Assembly: GCA_003141715.1 (NCBI GenBank)
Contig: PLNF01000146.1
Coordinates: 1,537-41,503 of the forward strand
Direction: 5' to 3'
Length of the DNA: 39,967 nt
From: Bacteroidales bacterium
Lineage (GTDB): Bacteria > Bacteroidota > Bacteroidia > Bacteroidales > VadinHA17
Position numbers and translations under genes: made by a program. Within the stretch, counting starts at the first letter, position 1. Each line of letters opens with the position of its first letter. Positions 1-8,600 of this stretch are shown in pieces. The notes beneath the pieces are model-generated. The model searched no databases and was not told the origin of the DNA. It saw only the letters and a program-made list of their open reading frames with translations.

Positions 1-1992
1 TACCGCCAGAAAGACAATAAGCACGATGGTTGGGTTACTGAATTTGTCGATAATTTGAAAGGAGAACTCGAGGCAACTTTTAAAGAAGAGATCAGTGTTT
101 ATTTTGACATCAATCCTCATGACGGACTCTTGGAGACTCACGATGTTGATGCCTCGCTGAAAGATAAACTAAAGTGTCTCGTCTTTATTCCAATAATCTC
201 CCGTACCTATTGTGATCCTAAGTCCTTTGCATGGGAGCATGAGTTCAAAGCATTTGTAGAACAGGCATCTCAGGATCAATTTGGATTAAAGGTAAAATTG
301 CCTAATGGCAATGTTGCTAACAGGGTACTACCAGTTCGTACTCATGATCTGGATAATGATGATATGAAACTTTGTGAATCAATCATGGGAGGTGTGCTTC
401 GTGGAGTTGATTTTATCTATAAAGAATCAGGAGTTAACAGACCTATTTCACTAAAGGATAATGAGGAGAAAAACCTGAATAAAACTAATTACAGAAACCA
501 GATTAACAAAGTTGCGAATGCAATAAAAGAAATTATTGTTGGATTGAAAACAGATTCATTTTTTTCTGGTAATGAACAAAAAGAAGTTCTTTCAACTAAA
601 TACATGCGAGCCTTTCAGGAAAAATCCATTGCAGTTTTACCGTTTGTGGATATGAGTCCAGAGAAAGATCTGGATTATTTTTGTGATGGCATGGCAGAAG
701 AAATTATTAATGCTCTTGCACATAATGAGAACTTAAAAGTTATCTCCCGCACATCAGCTTTTGCATTCAAAGATAAGAATGAAGATGTACGTGAAATAGG
801 CAAAAGACTTGGTGTTGAGACATTACTAGAAGGAAGTATCCGGAAATCTGGTAACCGCATTCGTATAACAGCACAACTCATTAATGTTAATGATGGATCT
901 CATATATGGATTGATCGTTACGATCGTGAAATAAAAGATGTTTTTGCTACACAGGATGAAATATCCTTGGCAATCTTGGACAACCTGAAAGTTAAGCTTC
1001 TAGGTGAAAAGAAAACAATGATTGCTAAACTCCATTCTGAAATTATTGAAGCTTACAACCTTTATTTGAAAGGCACTTACTACTGGCAAATGTTGACAGC
1101 TGAAGGATACAAGAAAGCCGCAGAGTGTTTTCAGCAAGCACTCCAAAAGGATCCAAACTATGCTCTCGCTTATGCCGGATTAAGTTATGTTACCGCGTAC
1201 AGCACTGGATGGGGAAATCTTCCGCCAAATAAGGGATTTCCCAAAATTATTGAGTATATTAATAAGGCTCTGGAAATAGACAATACTCTTGCGGAAGCCT
1301 ACTCCGGGCTTGCAGGGATTAATTTATATTATTATTGGAACTGGAAGGAAGCAGAACGGAATTACAAACATGCTCTTCAGATAAATCCAAACTCTTCTCA
1401 GATACATTTGGATTATTCGAATTTCTTGACGTTTAATAGACGGCATGAAGAAGCCATCTCCGAAGCAAAACGGGCCCAGGAGCTTGATCCTCTTTCAATC
1501 TATATTAATACATATATGGGATTTGCTTTTGATTACGCTGGCCAATATGACAGAGCAATAGACGAATATCGGAAGACCCTTGCAATAAATCCGAATTACT
1601 TCATAACACACTATCATCTCGGGAGAGCTTATTCTGGAAAAGGAATGATCAAGGAATCTATAACTGAATACGAGAAAGCAGTTGACATTTCAGATGGAAC
1701 ACCATTACCAATATCAGTCCTTGCATGTGGTTATTATCTTATAGGGAAAAAAGATCAGGCAGACAAATTATTTGAAAATTTATTAAAGAGAGCTGAGGCC
1801 GAATATGTGCCTGCAACAACCATTTATCTGATCTATAGAATCAGGGGAGAAGAAGTAATGGCTTTGAATTGGCTGAAGAGAGCCTGTAATGAACATGATA
1901 TATTGCTCCCCTGGTTCAGGGCTCATCCTTTTCTTATTCCTGAAGGATCGAGTTATATGAAACTGTTAGAAGAAATGGGTCGGGGTTTTTAG
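1..1992 (+). CDS. TIR-like / TolB-FlgO-like / TPR protein (5' truncated)
   Basis: The frame is open from base 1, so the true start lies outside the window; the TTG at 55 is internal. 663 codons are visible. Residues 1 to about 130 look like a TIR/SEFIR-type domain: a beta-strand ending in YFDIN, a strand LVFIPIISRTY, then SFAWEHEF, where TIR NADases carry their W..E region. Residues 209 to about 335 match the TolB-N/FlgO-like domain often seen in CadC-type and cyclase-associated proteins (SIAVLPFVDMSPEKD, SRTSAFAFK, LLEGSIRKSGNRIRITAQL). The rest, to about residue 620, is TPR-like helices with NPNYALAYAGLSY-type repeats. No membrane segment is evident. By analogy the TIR part could act on NAD or assemble with other TIRs, and the TPRs could bind partners; this is inference. 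It ends in TAG, well separated from the next gene. Confidence 0.8.
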   Translation, partial: YRQKDNKHDGWVTEFVDNLKGELEATFKEEISVYFDINPHDGLLETHDVDASLKDKLKCLVFIPIISRTYCDPKSFAWEHEFKAFVEQASQDQFGLKVKLPNGNVANRVLPVRTHDLDNDDMKLCESIMGGVLRGVDFIYKESGVNRPISLKDNEEKNLNKTNYRNQINKVANAIKEIIVGLKTDSFFSGNEQKEVLSTKYMRAFQEKSIAVLPFVDMSPEKDLDYFCDGMAEEIINALAHNENLKVISRTSAFAFKDKNEDVREIGKRLGVETLLEGSIRKSGNRIRITAQLINVNDGSHIWIDRYDREIKDVFATQDEISLAILDNLKVKLLGEKKTMIAKLHSEIIEAYNLYLKGTYYWQMLTAEGYKKAAECFQQALQKDPNYALAYAGLSYVTAYSTGWGNLPPNKGFPKIIEYINKALEIDNTLAEAYSGLAGINLYYYWNWKEAERNYKHALQINPNSSQIHLDYSNFLTFNRRHEEAISEAKRAQELDPLSIYINTYMGFAFDYAGQYDRAIDEYRKTLAINPNYFITHYHLGRAYSGKGMIKESITEYEKAVDISDGTPLPISVLACGYYLIGKKDQADKLFENLLKRAEAEYVPATTIYLIYRIRGEEVMALNWLKRACNEHDILLPWFRAHPFLIPEGSSYMKLLEEMGRGF

Positions 1993-2119
1993 TTGGTAAA
2001 AGTCTGATCCATTTTCATCACAAGGAGTAAAGCCGTTGACGTTGATCATAGTCAGGTTGAATTAACTGACCTCTAAACTCGGAGTTAAATATTTGTTGTT
2101 TTGTTATGTTAAGAGCAAT

Positions 2120-2140
2120 TTGACCGGTCAAAGCGGTCAA
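2120..2140. promoter_or_regulatory. palindromic operator-like site
   Basis: TTGACCGGTCAA at 2120-2131 is a perfect 12-bp palindrome. A further half-site GGTCAA follows at 2135-2140, so the outer arms TTGACCG and CGGTCAA also pair. It lies in the 298-bp gap between the TIR-TPR gene and the exported-protein operon, about 150 bp before the ATG at 2291. A dimeric repressor or activator site is a reasonable reading, but no regulator gene is adjacent. Confidence 0.35.
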
Positions 2141-2165
2141 TATGTCAGTTTTTTGTAATAAGATT

Positions 2166-2197
2166 CCATCCATCTGAGTTAATTCTTAGATGGATGG
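2166..2197. terminator. strong stem-loop, terminator-like
   Basis: The arms CCATCCATCTGAG (2166-2178) and CTTAGATGGATGG (2185-2197) pair over 13 bp with one G-U pair and a 6-nt loop. The following sequence is AT-rich but not a clean T-run. It sits about 170 bp after the TIR-TPR stop and before the promoter region of the next operon, so it may end the first transcript. Its core CCATCCATC recurs in the hairpin at 8477-8523. Confidence 0.45.
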
Positions 2198-2239
2198 TAT
2201 ATTATTAATAAAATTAACAGCTATTTAATTTCTCTGGTG

Positions 2240-2247
2240 TATCTTTG
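2240..2247 (+). promoter_or_regulatory. candidate Bacteroidota -7 box
   Basis: TATCTTTG matches the Bacteroidota -7 consensus TAnnTTTG exactly and lies 43 bp before the ATG at 2291. No clear TTTG/TTG -33 element was found at the usual 19-21 nt spacing, so this is tentative. Confidence 0.35.
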
Positions 2248-2290
2248 ATAAAGGATTAAAGTGTTATTGTACTATCATAATCATTAATTT

Positions 2291-3034
2291 ATGAAAACAC
2301 AAAAACATTTTCTTGTTCTTCTCTATCTTTTCTTGCCTTTTATATCTTTTTCTCAGGGTTTTCTGATTACTCCTCCCAAACTGGAATTCGATGGCAAGCA
2401 ATTGCTCATTTCCTATGATCTTATAAACAAAAGTCAAACAGAACAATTCTATGTATGGGTTGAAATGGAGAAGAAAAATGGTGAGCCTGTCGGGATGAAA
2501 TCTATTTCAGGAGATGTTGGAGATAATATTAAAGCGGGTAATAACAAGCAGATTAGCTGGATACCGGGAAAAGATTCCGTATTTCTAAACGAAATGGTTT
2601 TTGTTGAAGTTAAAGCTGAGAAATATGTCAAATCTTTCAACAAAGGCTCAATGATACTTTTATCAACAGCTGTTCCGGGATTGGGACAGACAAAGATAAG
2701 CAAAGGGAAACCATACTGGCTGACGGGAGTAGCCGCTTATGGAGCCCTGGCCGGTGGTTTCATTCTTCACAATAAATACATTAAGACTTATGATTCCTAC
2801 AAAATTGAAGAAGATCCTTTAATAAGAAATAATCTGTTTAATCAGGCTCAAAAACAGATGAATCTTTCTAATGCATTGATTGTCTCCGGAGCAGCCATAT
2901 GGGTTGCAAATCTCTTATGGGTGGCTGTAACACCGGATAAGTACAAACCCTTTCAACACATAAAGCTTACAGTAGATCAATCAGCCGGCCCTTATAAGGG
3001 AACTACGTTATTCTCATTGAAATTAACCTATTGA
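2291..3034 (+). CDS. exported DUF5683-like membrane protein
   Basis: 247 aa with an N-terminal signal peptide (hydrophobic stretch ending ISFSQG, cleavage near residue 23). Residues about 25-115 look like a beta-sandwich with the motif ISGDVGDNIKAGNNKQISW, which I associate with exported Bacteroidota proteins. The second half begins TAVPGLGQTKISKGKPYW and holds two hydrophobic segments (about residues 142-160 and 195-214). The PGLGQ start followed by a short membrane region resembles DUF5683-type proteins. The caspase-like gene starts 11 bp downstream on the same strand, so the two are probably co-transcribed. The molecular function is unknown; an envelope location is likely. Confidence 0.7.
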   Translation: MKTQKHFLVLLYLFLPFISFSQGFLITPPKLEFDGKQLLISYDLINKSQTEQFYVWVEMEKKNGEPVGMKSISGDVGDNIKAGNNKQISWIPGKDSVFLNEMVFVEVKAEKYVKSFNKGSMILLSTAVPGLGQTKISKGKPYWLTGVAAYGALAGGFILHNKYIKTYDSYKIEEDPLIRNNLFNQAQKQMNLSNALIVSGAAIWVANLLWVAVTPDKYKPFQHIKLTVDQSAGPYKGTTLFSLKLTY

Positions 3035-3045
3035 TTATCATCGAA

Positions 3046-3948
3046 ATGAAAAAGTCAATTTTTGTTTTAATACTTTGCATTTCGCAGATGATGAATATTT
3101 CCGCACAGATTGTCAGCAGCGGAAAGGTTTCTGTTCTCATAAATAATAAACAGAAACCGGAAGTTAAGCAGAATAAGCCACCTGTTATTGAGCCAAACAA
3201 CACCATTGTGCAGCCTGCAGCTTCCATGGAGTTGCCGATTGCCGGGGGAAAATATTATGCACTGATAATTGGAATAAGCCATTACGACGACCCCCTGATA
3301 AATGAACTTGACAAACCAATCAAGGATGCTGAGTTGTTTTATAATACAATTACTACAAGGTACACTTTTGAAAAAGAAAATGTTAAGCTACTTCGTAATG
3401 CGACGATGTCAGAGATGGTGGATGCCCTTGATTTTTATGCAAAAAGGGTTACCTCTGTTGATAATTTTCTGATTTTTTATGCCGGGCATGGAGTATGGGA
3501 AGCTTCTTCGGAGATTGGCTTCTGGCTTCCATCCGATGCCAGGAAGAGCAGCAAACTTGCGTGGTTCAGAAACAGCACGCTCCGTGATTATCTCCGTGAG
3601 ATAAAATCAAAACACACTTTGCTTGTAAGTGATGCCTGTTTTGGCGGTTCAATATTTAAGTCGCGCAGTGCTTTTACGGATGCTACGCTTGCAATAAATA
3701 TGCTTTACGAGTTACCCAGCAGAAAGGCAATGACGAGCGGAACCCTTACAGAGGTGCCCGATCAGAGCGCTTTCCTGAAATATATGATTGACAGATTGCA
3801 AAACAATTTTGAAAAATACCTCTCCTCCGAACAGTTGTTTGGGAAGTTCCGGATGGCTGTAATAAATAATAGTAATGTACTGCCACAATTTGGTGTGATC
3901 CAGGATGTAGGGGATGAAGGAGGAGATTTCATTTTTATCCTCAGATAA
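3046..3948 (+). CDS. exported caspase-like (peptidase C14) protease
   Basis: 300 aa counted from the ATG at 3046; the in-frame TTG at 3031 overlaps the upstream stop and would spoil the signal peptide. The N-terminus (KKSIFVLILCISQM ... SAQ) is a signal peptide, followed by a linker rich in Pro, Asn and Lys to about residue 65. The caspase p20-like fold starts at YYALIIGISHYDD. The catalytic His148 is in FYAGHG and Cys198 in SDACFGGS, both intact. Family members cleave after basic or acidic residues or act as regulatory proteases; the substrate here is unknown. With a signal peptide it should act in the periplasm or at the surface. It sits 11 bp after the DUF5683-like gene and 45 bp before the FISUMP gene, suggesting a three-gene operon. 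Confidence 0.85.
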   Translation: MKKSIFVLILCISQMMNISAQIVSSGKVSVLINNKQKPEVKQNKPPVIEPNNTIVQPAASMELPIAGGKYYALIIGISHYDDPLINELDKPIKDAELFYNTITTRYTFEKENVKLLRNATMSEMVDALDFYAKRVTSVDNFLIFYAGHGVWEASSEIGFWLPSDARKSSKLAWFRNSTLRDYLREIKSKHTLLVSDACFGGSIFKSRSAFTDATLAINMLYELPSRKAMTSGTLTEVPDQSAFLKYMIDRLQNNFEKYLSSEQLFGKFRMAVINNSNVLPQFGVIQDVGDEGGDFIFILR

Positions 3949-3993
3949 TATAAAAACAGTTTTTCTATAATATTTACCGGTAACTCAATTGCC

Positions 3994-6900
3994 ATGAAAA
4001 ACAATGCTCCAAAGTTATTTTTTCTGTTGTGCCTTTTGCTGTGTTTAATAATTCCAGCAACCTGCAAGAAGCTTGAAAAGGAGATGTTGGTTACAACAGG
4101 AGCGGTATCCGGTATTTCGACCAATTCTGCAGAAGCTTCCGGTGATGTAATAGACCTGGGAGCCGGAGCCACCCAGCATGGACATTGTTATGCAACAACA
4201 CCTAATGTAACTGTTATCGATTCAACAACAAAATTGGGGGTACCTCCAGCAGGCGGTTTTACAAGTTAGGTAAAAAACCTCGTAGCAGGGACAAAATATT
4301 ACATCAAAGCATATTTAAGCAAAGGAAGTGTGACCGTATATGGGGATGAGATCTCTTTTACGACTGTTACAGCATCGGTTCCTACGCTGACGACTTCAGC
4401 GATTACATCCATAGCAGCAGCTTCAGCCAGCAGCGGCGGAAATATAAGCAGCGATGGCGGAGCTCCAATTACTGCGAGGGGAGTTTGCTGGAATACTTCA
4501 ACGGGTCCAACCACAGCAAATAGTAAAACTACTGATGGAACAGGTTCAGGCAGTTTTACAAGCAGCCTGACAGGATTAACAGCTAATACGACCTATTATG
4601 TCCGGGCATATGTAACAAATATTGCTGGAACAGCTTACGGGGATGAAATAAACTTTACGACAAATGCCCCTACACTTCCCTCAATATCTACGACATCAAT
4701 ATCAGGAATAACTCAAAATACTGGTGCCAGTGGCGGAAATATAAGCAGTGATGGCGGAGCCCTTGTAACTGCTAGGGGTGTTTGCTGGAATACCTCAACA
4801 GGGCCTACAATAGCTAATAGCAAAACTACCGATGGAACAGGTACAGGTAGTTTTACAAGTAGCCTGACTGGACTTACTATTAATACCACTTATTATGTCC
4901 GGGCCTATGCAACCAATAGCGTTGGCACAGCTTATGGAAATGAAATAAGCTTTACGACAAATGCCCCTTCACTTCCCTCAATATCTACGACATCAATATC
5001 AGGCATAACTCAAAATGCCTCTGTCAGTGGAGGGAATATAACCGATGATGGCGGAGCCACCGTTATAGCACGTGGAGTATGCTGGAAGACAACCGCCAAT
5101 CCTACAATTACTGATCTTAAAACAATTGATGGATCCGGGACTGGTTCATTCTCCAGTAATATAACCGGGCTATCTCAATTAACAGCATACCATGTAAGGG
5201 CTTATGCAACTAACTCTGCTGGTACTGCTTATGGTGCTGATGTTACTTTTACTACAATATGCGCTCCTACTATTAATACTACAACGGTCTCATCAATTGC
5301 TATTACCACTGCTACCTCCGGTGGCAATGTTACTTCAGATTGCGGGTCACCAGTAACGGCTCGTAGTGTATGTTGGGACACATTCAATAATCCTACAATC
5401 GCCGATCCAAAAACAATCGATGGATCCGGGACGGGTTCATTTACAAGTAATATAACCGGGTTGACGCCAGGAACTTTATATCATGTCAGAGCTTATGCTA
5501 CTAACGCTGGAGGTACTGTCTATGGAACTGATGTATCGTTTTCAACATTATGTCTTCCCTCAATCACTACTACAGCACTCTCGTCAATTACTGCTACCAC
5601 TGCGACCTCAGGTGGAAATGTTACATCAGATTGCGGGTCAACAGTAGTAACACGTGGAGTATGCTGGAGCACATCTGCTAATCCTACGATTGCTGATTCA
5701 AGAACATATGATGGCTCAGGGATTGGTTCATTTGCCAGTAATATAACAGGGTTAACGCCAGGAACCACATATCATGTAAGAGCTTATGCTACCAACGCAG
5801 CAGGTACAGCCTATGGAGCTGATGTTGCATTTACCACAGTAGGCCTTCCCTCTATAACTACTGCACCAATATCATCATTTACAAACGGATCAGCTACATG
5901 TGGTGGGAATATAACAAGTGATGGAGGAGCTCCTGTTACTACGAGAGGTATTTGCTGGAGTATTGCTCCAGGTCCGACAACTTCGAATAGTAAAACATCT
6001 GATGGTACAGGTATAGGTAGTTTTGTCAGTAGTTTGACTGATTTATTGGGCAATACAACTTATTATGTTCGTGCTTATGCGGTTAACAGTGTTGGAAAAG
6101 TTTATGGAAACGAAATAACATTCACAACTCTTTCACCATCTGTACCTACTTTAAGTACTACTTCAATAACATCAATTACAACTACAACAGCTACCAGCGG
6201 TGGAAACATAGCTAATAGTGGAGGATCTCCTGTGACCTCCCGTGGTGTATGCTGGCGTACAAATGCCAATCCTACTATTGCTGATGCAAAAACAACTGAT
6301 GGGATAAGTACAGGTTTATTCACGAGCTCTTTGACTGGATTAATCGCAGGTACAACTTATCATGTCAGGGCTTATGCAACCAATTCAGTAGGCACAGCAT
6401 ATGGGGAGGATATGACTTTTACAACAATTTCACCCACTGTCACCGATATAGATGGGAATGTATATGATGCAATAACCATTGGGGGACAAATCTGGATGAA
6501 AGAAAATTTGAAAACCGTAAGATACAACGATGGGACAACCATACCATTGCAAACAGACAATACAACATGGTACAATCTGACTACAGCGGCTTATTGCTTT
6601 TACAATAATGATCCAACGACTTATAAGGACACCTACGGCGCTTTGTACAACTGGTACGCAGTTAACACTATGAAGCTTTGCCCCACAGGCTGGCATGTCC
6701 CCGCCAACGCTGAGTGGACAACACTCATTAACTTTTTAGGAGGAGTACAATTGGCAGGAGGGAAAATGAAAGAAGTCGGTACAACCCATTGGAATAGCCC
6801 CAACACAGGCACTAACGAAAGCGGCTTTACGGCGCTTCCCGGCGGTGACCGTGAATACAATGGTTTATTCGGCTGGATAAATATCATGGGTTACTTGTGG

Positions 6901-7026
6901 TCAACTACAGAGTTCGGTACGACCTCCGGATGGCAAATTATGATATCATACAGTTCTGATAATGCAAATCAAAATTACGACTATTTGAGTTTTGGTAAAA
7001 GCGTCCGCTGTTTGAGGGATCAATAG
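3994..7026 (+). pseudogene. multi-module FISUMP surface protein with in-frame TAG
   Basis: One continuous frame of 1011 codons is broken by TAG at 4267-4269 (codon 92). The parts before and after are clearly one protein: the stop falls inside the first repeat module, at the position filled by Ser in later copies (FTS-stop-VKNL against FTSSLTGL). The N-terminus has a signal sequence with a possible lipobox Cys (PATCKK). Eight modules of about 95 aa follow, then at about residues 810-1010 a Fibrobacter succinogenes major paralogous domain (IGGQIWMKENLKTVRYNDG ... CPTGWHVP ... GKSVRCLRD). A single base change (for example TCG to TAG) would explain the stop. A GTG at 4330 could restart translation but would give no signal peptide. 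It could be a true nonsense allele, readthrough or a sequencing error. A surface role is likely if intact. Confidence 0.85.
4084..6432 (+). repeat. eight tandem ~95-aa Fn3-like modules
   Basis: Within the interrupted gene, about 285-bp modules repeat eight times, the first more degenerate. Each has a SGGNIxSDGG turn, RGVCW, an xDGTGxGSF segment, YYVRAYATN and an AYGxEIxFTT end strand. The pattern fits a beta-sandwich module like fibronectin type III. Copies differ substantially at the DNA level, so this is an older array than the one at 38289-39332. One more copy occurs in the GH17 gene at 8601. Confidence 0.85.
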
Positions 7027-7389
7027 ACTATGTGATTATTTGATAAAACCACCGAGGTAAAAAGGTGTTCGGGTTGCTCTCTTTATGTTGCATGTTGAAA
7101 ATCTCATGTCTAAGGTATGCAACATAAATCGCAACCCTCACTATTGATAAGTGCGAGCCTGCTGCAGCCAATTTAAATCGGCACTACCCCACTTCATATG
7201 CCGAAAATTTTCTGCTACTCGCCACGGCTCGCGCCAGCCGGAAGATGATTAAGGGTATTTGGGAAGTTATTTGTTAGACAAATGATATAGAGTCTTAAGA
7301 AAACTGTATTGTATAAAAAGTATGTAATAATATTAATAAGTTAAAAAAAAGGTCTTAATTTAAAAACAAGGACTAATATAAAATAATTA
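7027..7389. other. non-coding gap with inverted repeats
   Basis: No convincing gene was found. The gap holds an imperfect inverted repeat at 7071-7137. A locally GC-richer block at about 7150-7245 contains a perfect 7-bp inverted pair, GCGAGCC (7153-7159) and GGCTCGC (7226-7232). An A/T-rich tail runs into the minus-strand lipoprotein gene. It may be a remnant of a mobile or recombination element. Confidence 0.5.
7071..7137. repeat. imperfect inverted repeat (23/21 nt arms)
   Basis: Left arm 7071-7093 (GGGTTGC, 4 nt, TTTATGTTGCAT) and right arm 7117-7137 (ATGCAACATAAA, 2 nt, GCAACCC) pair over 7 bp plus 12 bp around an internal bulge, with a 23-nt loop. It lies 45 bp after the FISUMP stop. 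No T-run follows, so a simple terminator is not supported. Confidence 0.55.
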
Positions 7390-7629
7390 TCATCTGTTAT
7401 TACACGGCTTATATATTGCACTTGTTGCAAAATCGACAATTAATGCAGGCCAAAATATCAAAATGTCAGCAATTAAAGCACCGACATGAACTTCTCTCGC
7501 AGGTTGTCCAACGGCAGGTTTAGTCCTCTGACAGGTTGATGCTGGGCCACAAAATATAATTGCACAAGAAGGTAGAATAACGATTAATAAAAACATTAAT
7601 CCTAAAAACATAATTTTAATTTTTTTCAT
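7390..7629 (-). CDS. small predicted lipoprotein
   Basis: 79 aa, ATG at 7629 (minus strand). The N-terminus MKKIKIMFLGLMFLL leads to a lipobox-like ILPSC with Cys22, so it is probably a lipoprotein. After a Cys/Pro-rich middle (GPASTC, KPAVGQP) the C-terminal half has ADILIFWPALIVDFATSAIYKP, a hydrophobic segment that I associate with small hypothetical lipoproteins of Bacteroidota. The upstream RDD gene ends 35 bp away on the same strand, so co-transcription is possible. The function is unknown. Confidence 0.6.
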   Translation of the reverse strand: MKKIKIMFLGLMFLLIVILPSCAIIFCGPASTCQRTKPAVGQPAREVHVGALIADILIFWPALIVDFATSAIYKPCNNR

Positions 7630-7664
7630 AGCAAAAAAGATTTAATTAATAAATGAAAAAAAGT

Positions 7665-8063
7665 TCAGAACTTTTTTATTACAGTAGTCCCTGATATTTG
7701 GTCGTGCCATATTTGTTTTTTGTCGTTTAAAAAGATACTTAAACCTTCAAAAGGAATGAATCTGCTTAATGTTCTTACAAAAATTTTTAATAAAGAGGGT
7801 CTATTTAAGGAATTATTATCAACAACTTTTGTTTTTGTAATTAGCTTACCTATTGTAGTTGAGGTTAATAATTCAAAAATAAAATAATATGAAAAGTATA
7901 ATATAAATGTAATTAATCTGTTGTTTTGAGGGCTATATACTTTAAATGAAGGCAGATAATTTTTTAATATTAATATTACAATTATTGCAATAATTGTAAA
8001 TGCTAACATATCTATTAAGAAATTAATAAATCGTGTAGAAATTTTAATTTCATTTTTTTTCAT
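7665..8063 (-). CDS. RDD family membrane protein
   Basis: 132 aa, ATG at 8063. It shows the RDD plan: an N-terminal RFINFLIDMLAF helix carrying Arg and Asp, a second hydrophobic stretch (FILYFSYYFIFELL), the TIGKLITKTKVVD turn, RTLSRFIPFEG, and an end WHDQISGTTVIKK. Two to three membrane spans are expected. RDD proteins are poorly understood membrane proteins, some linked to ion transport. The codon usage is very AT-rich. It lies upstream of the small lipoprotein gene on the minus strand. Confidence 0.8.
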   Translation of the reverse strand: MKKNEIKISTRFINFLIDMLAFTIIAIIVILILKNYLPSFKVYSPQNNRLITFILYFSYYFIFELLTSTTIGKLITKTKVVDNNSLNRPSLLKIFVRTLSRFIPFEGLSIFLNDKKQIWHDQISGTTVIKKF

Positions 8064-8476
8064 TATAATAAATATTTAGTCTATTTACTTGTCAGACTTG
8101 ATTTAAACAAATATAGAAAATATTTATAATATAAGTCAAATATATTTCACACCTATTCTTGTAAAGTACAATAATGCTAATGTGTGTGTTTATTGTAGGA
8201 TTGTTTAGCTGATAGTTGATCCTCCCTTAAAAGTGGCAGTATGTGCCCTTGTACGTAGGTGAATAATTGGTGTTATTCCCTACTGGCTGGTACTCTGCTA
8301 TCAACTCAGTATCTAAAGGGCTTTCAGGCGGTTTCTTTTTTATCAGGTACTCAAAATGTTCATAAATGCTCCTCTAACAGAGTGAAAAATCCGTTTAAGG
8401 ACAATAGCTGGAAATCATATAAATTAATAGTAAGTGCAATTGGAGCTTTTTAAAACTACTGAAAATCAACAGTGCT

Positions 8477-8523
8477 AAATCCATCCATCAGGTCTAAAAG
8501 ATTTTGTTGGATGGATTTTTTTG
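8477..8523 (+). terminator. Rho-independent terminator
   Basis: The arms AAATCCATCCATCA (8477-8490) and TGTTGGATGGATTT (8505-8518) pair with one mismatch, and a continuous T-run follows to about 8522. On the plus strand this is a good intrinsic terminator. No called plus-strand gene ends just upstream, so it may end an unrecognised transcript in 8160-8460. Confidence 0.6.
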
Positions 8524-8525
8524 AG

Positions 8526-8556
8526 TTGCATTTTGTTTAAACAAATTGTAAATTTG
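8526..8556 (+). promoter_or_regulatory. candidate Bacteroidota promoter for the GH17 gene
   Basis: TTG at 8526-8528 and TAAATTTG at 8549-8556 are separated by 20 nt. The -7 box matches TAnnTTTG exactly. It lies 45 bp before the ATG at 8601 and just after the terminator hairpin. Confidence 0.4.
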
Positions 8557-8600
8557 ATAATGTTCATATTTTGAGAAAGTTAAACATAAAATGATACCAC

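Larger units (their letters stand above)
8064..8600. other. gene-poor gap between divergent genes
   Basis: 537 bp between the RDD gene (minus) and the GH17 gene (plus). An open stretch of 64 codons at 8259-8453 starts only with GTG and has no recognisable domain, so it is not called. The stretch from about 8160 to the hairpin at 8477-8523 could be a small transcript or a decayed gene. A strong terminator-like hairpin and a -7-like box follow it. Confidence 0.4.

Noticed and set aside
1-3948. TIR plus caspase as one defence system
   Set aside because: The caspase has a signal peptide, is about 1 kb away behind a terminator-like hairpin, and clusters tightly with envelope genes instead.
6430-7026. 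FISUMP C-terminus as a diversity-generating retroelement target
   Set aside because: The lectin-like end with Asn-rich codons recalls variable regions, but no reverse transcriptase or template repeat was seen in the window.
4330-7026. Separate gene starting at the GTG at 4330
   Set aside because: It is in frame with the upstream part, starts in the middle of a repeat module and has no signal peptide.
8259-8453. 64-codon open stretch
   Set aside because: GTG start only, no domain, atypical composition; a non-coding or decayed sequence is as likely.
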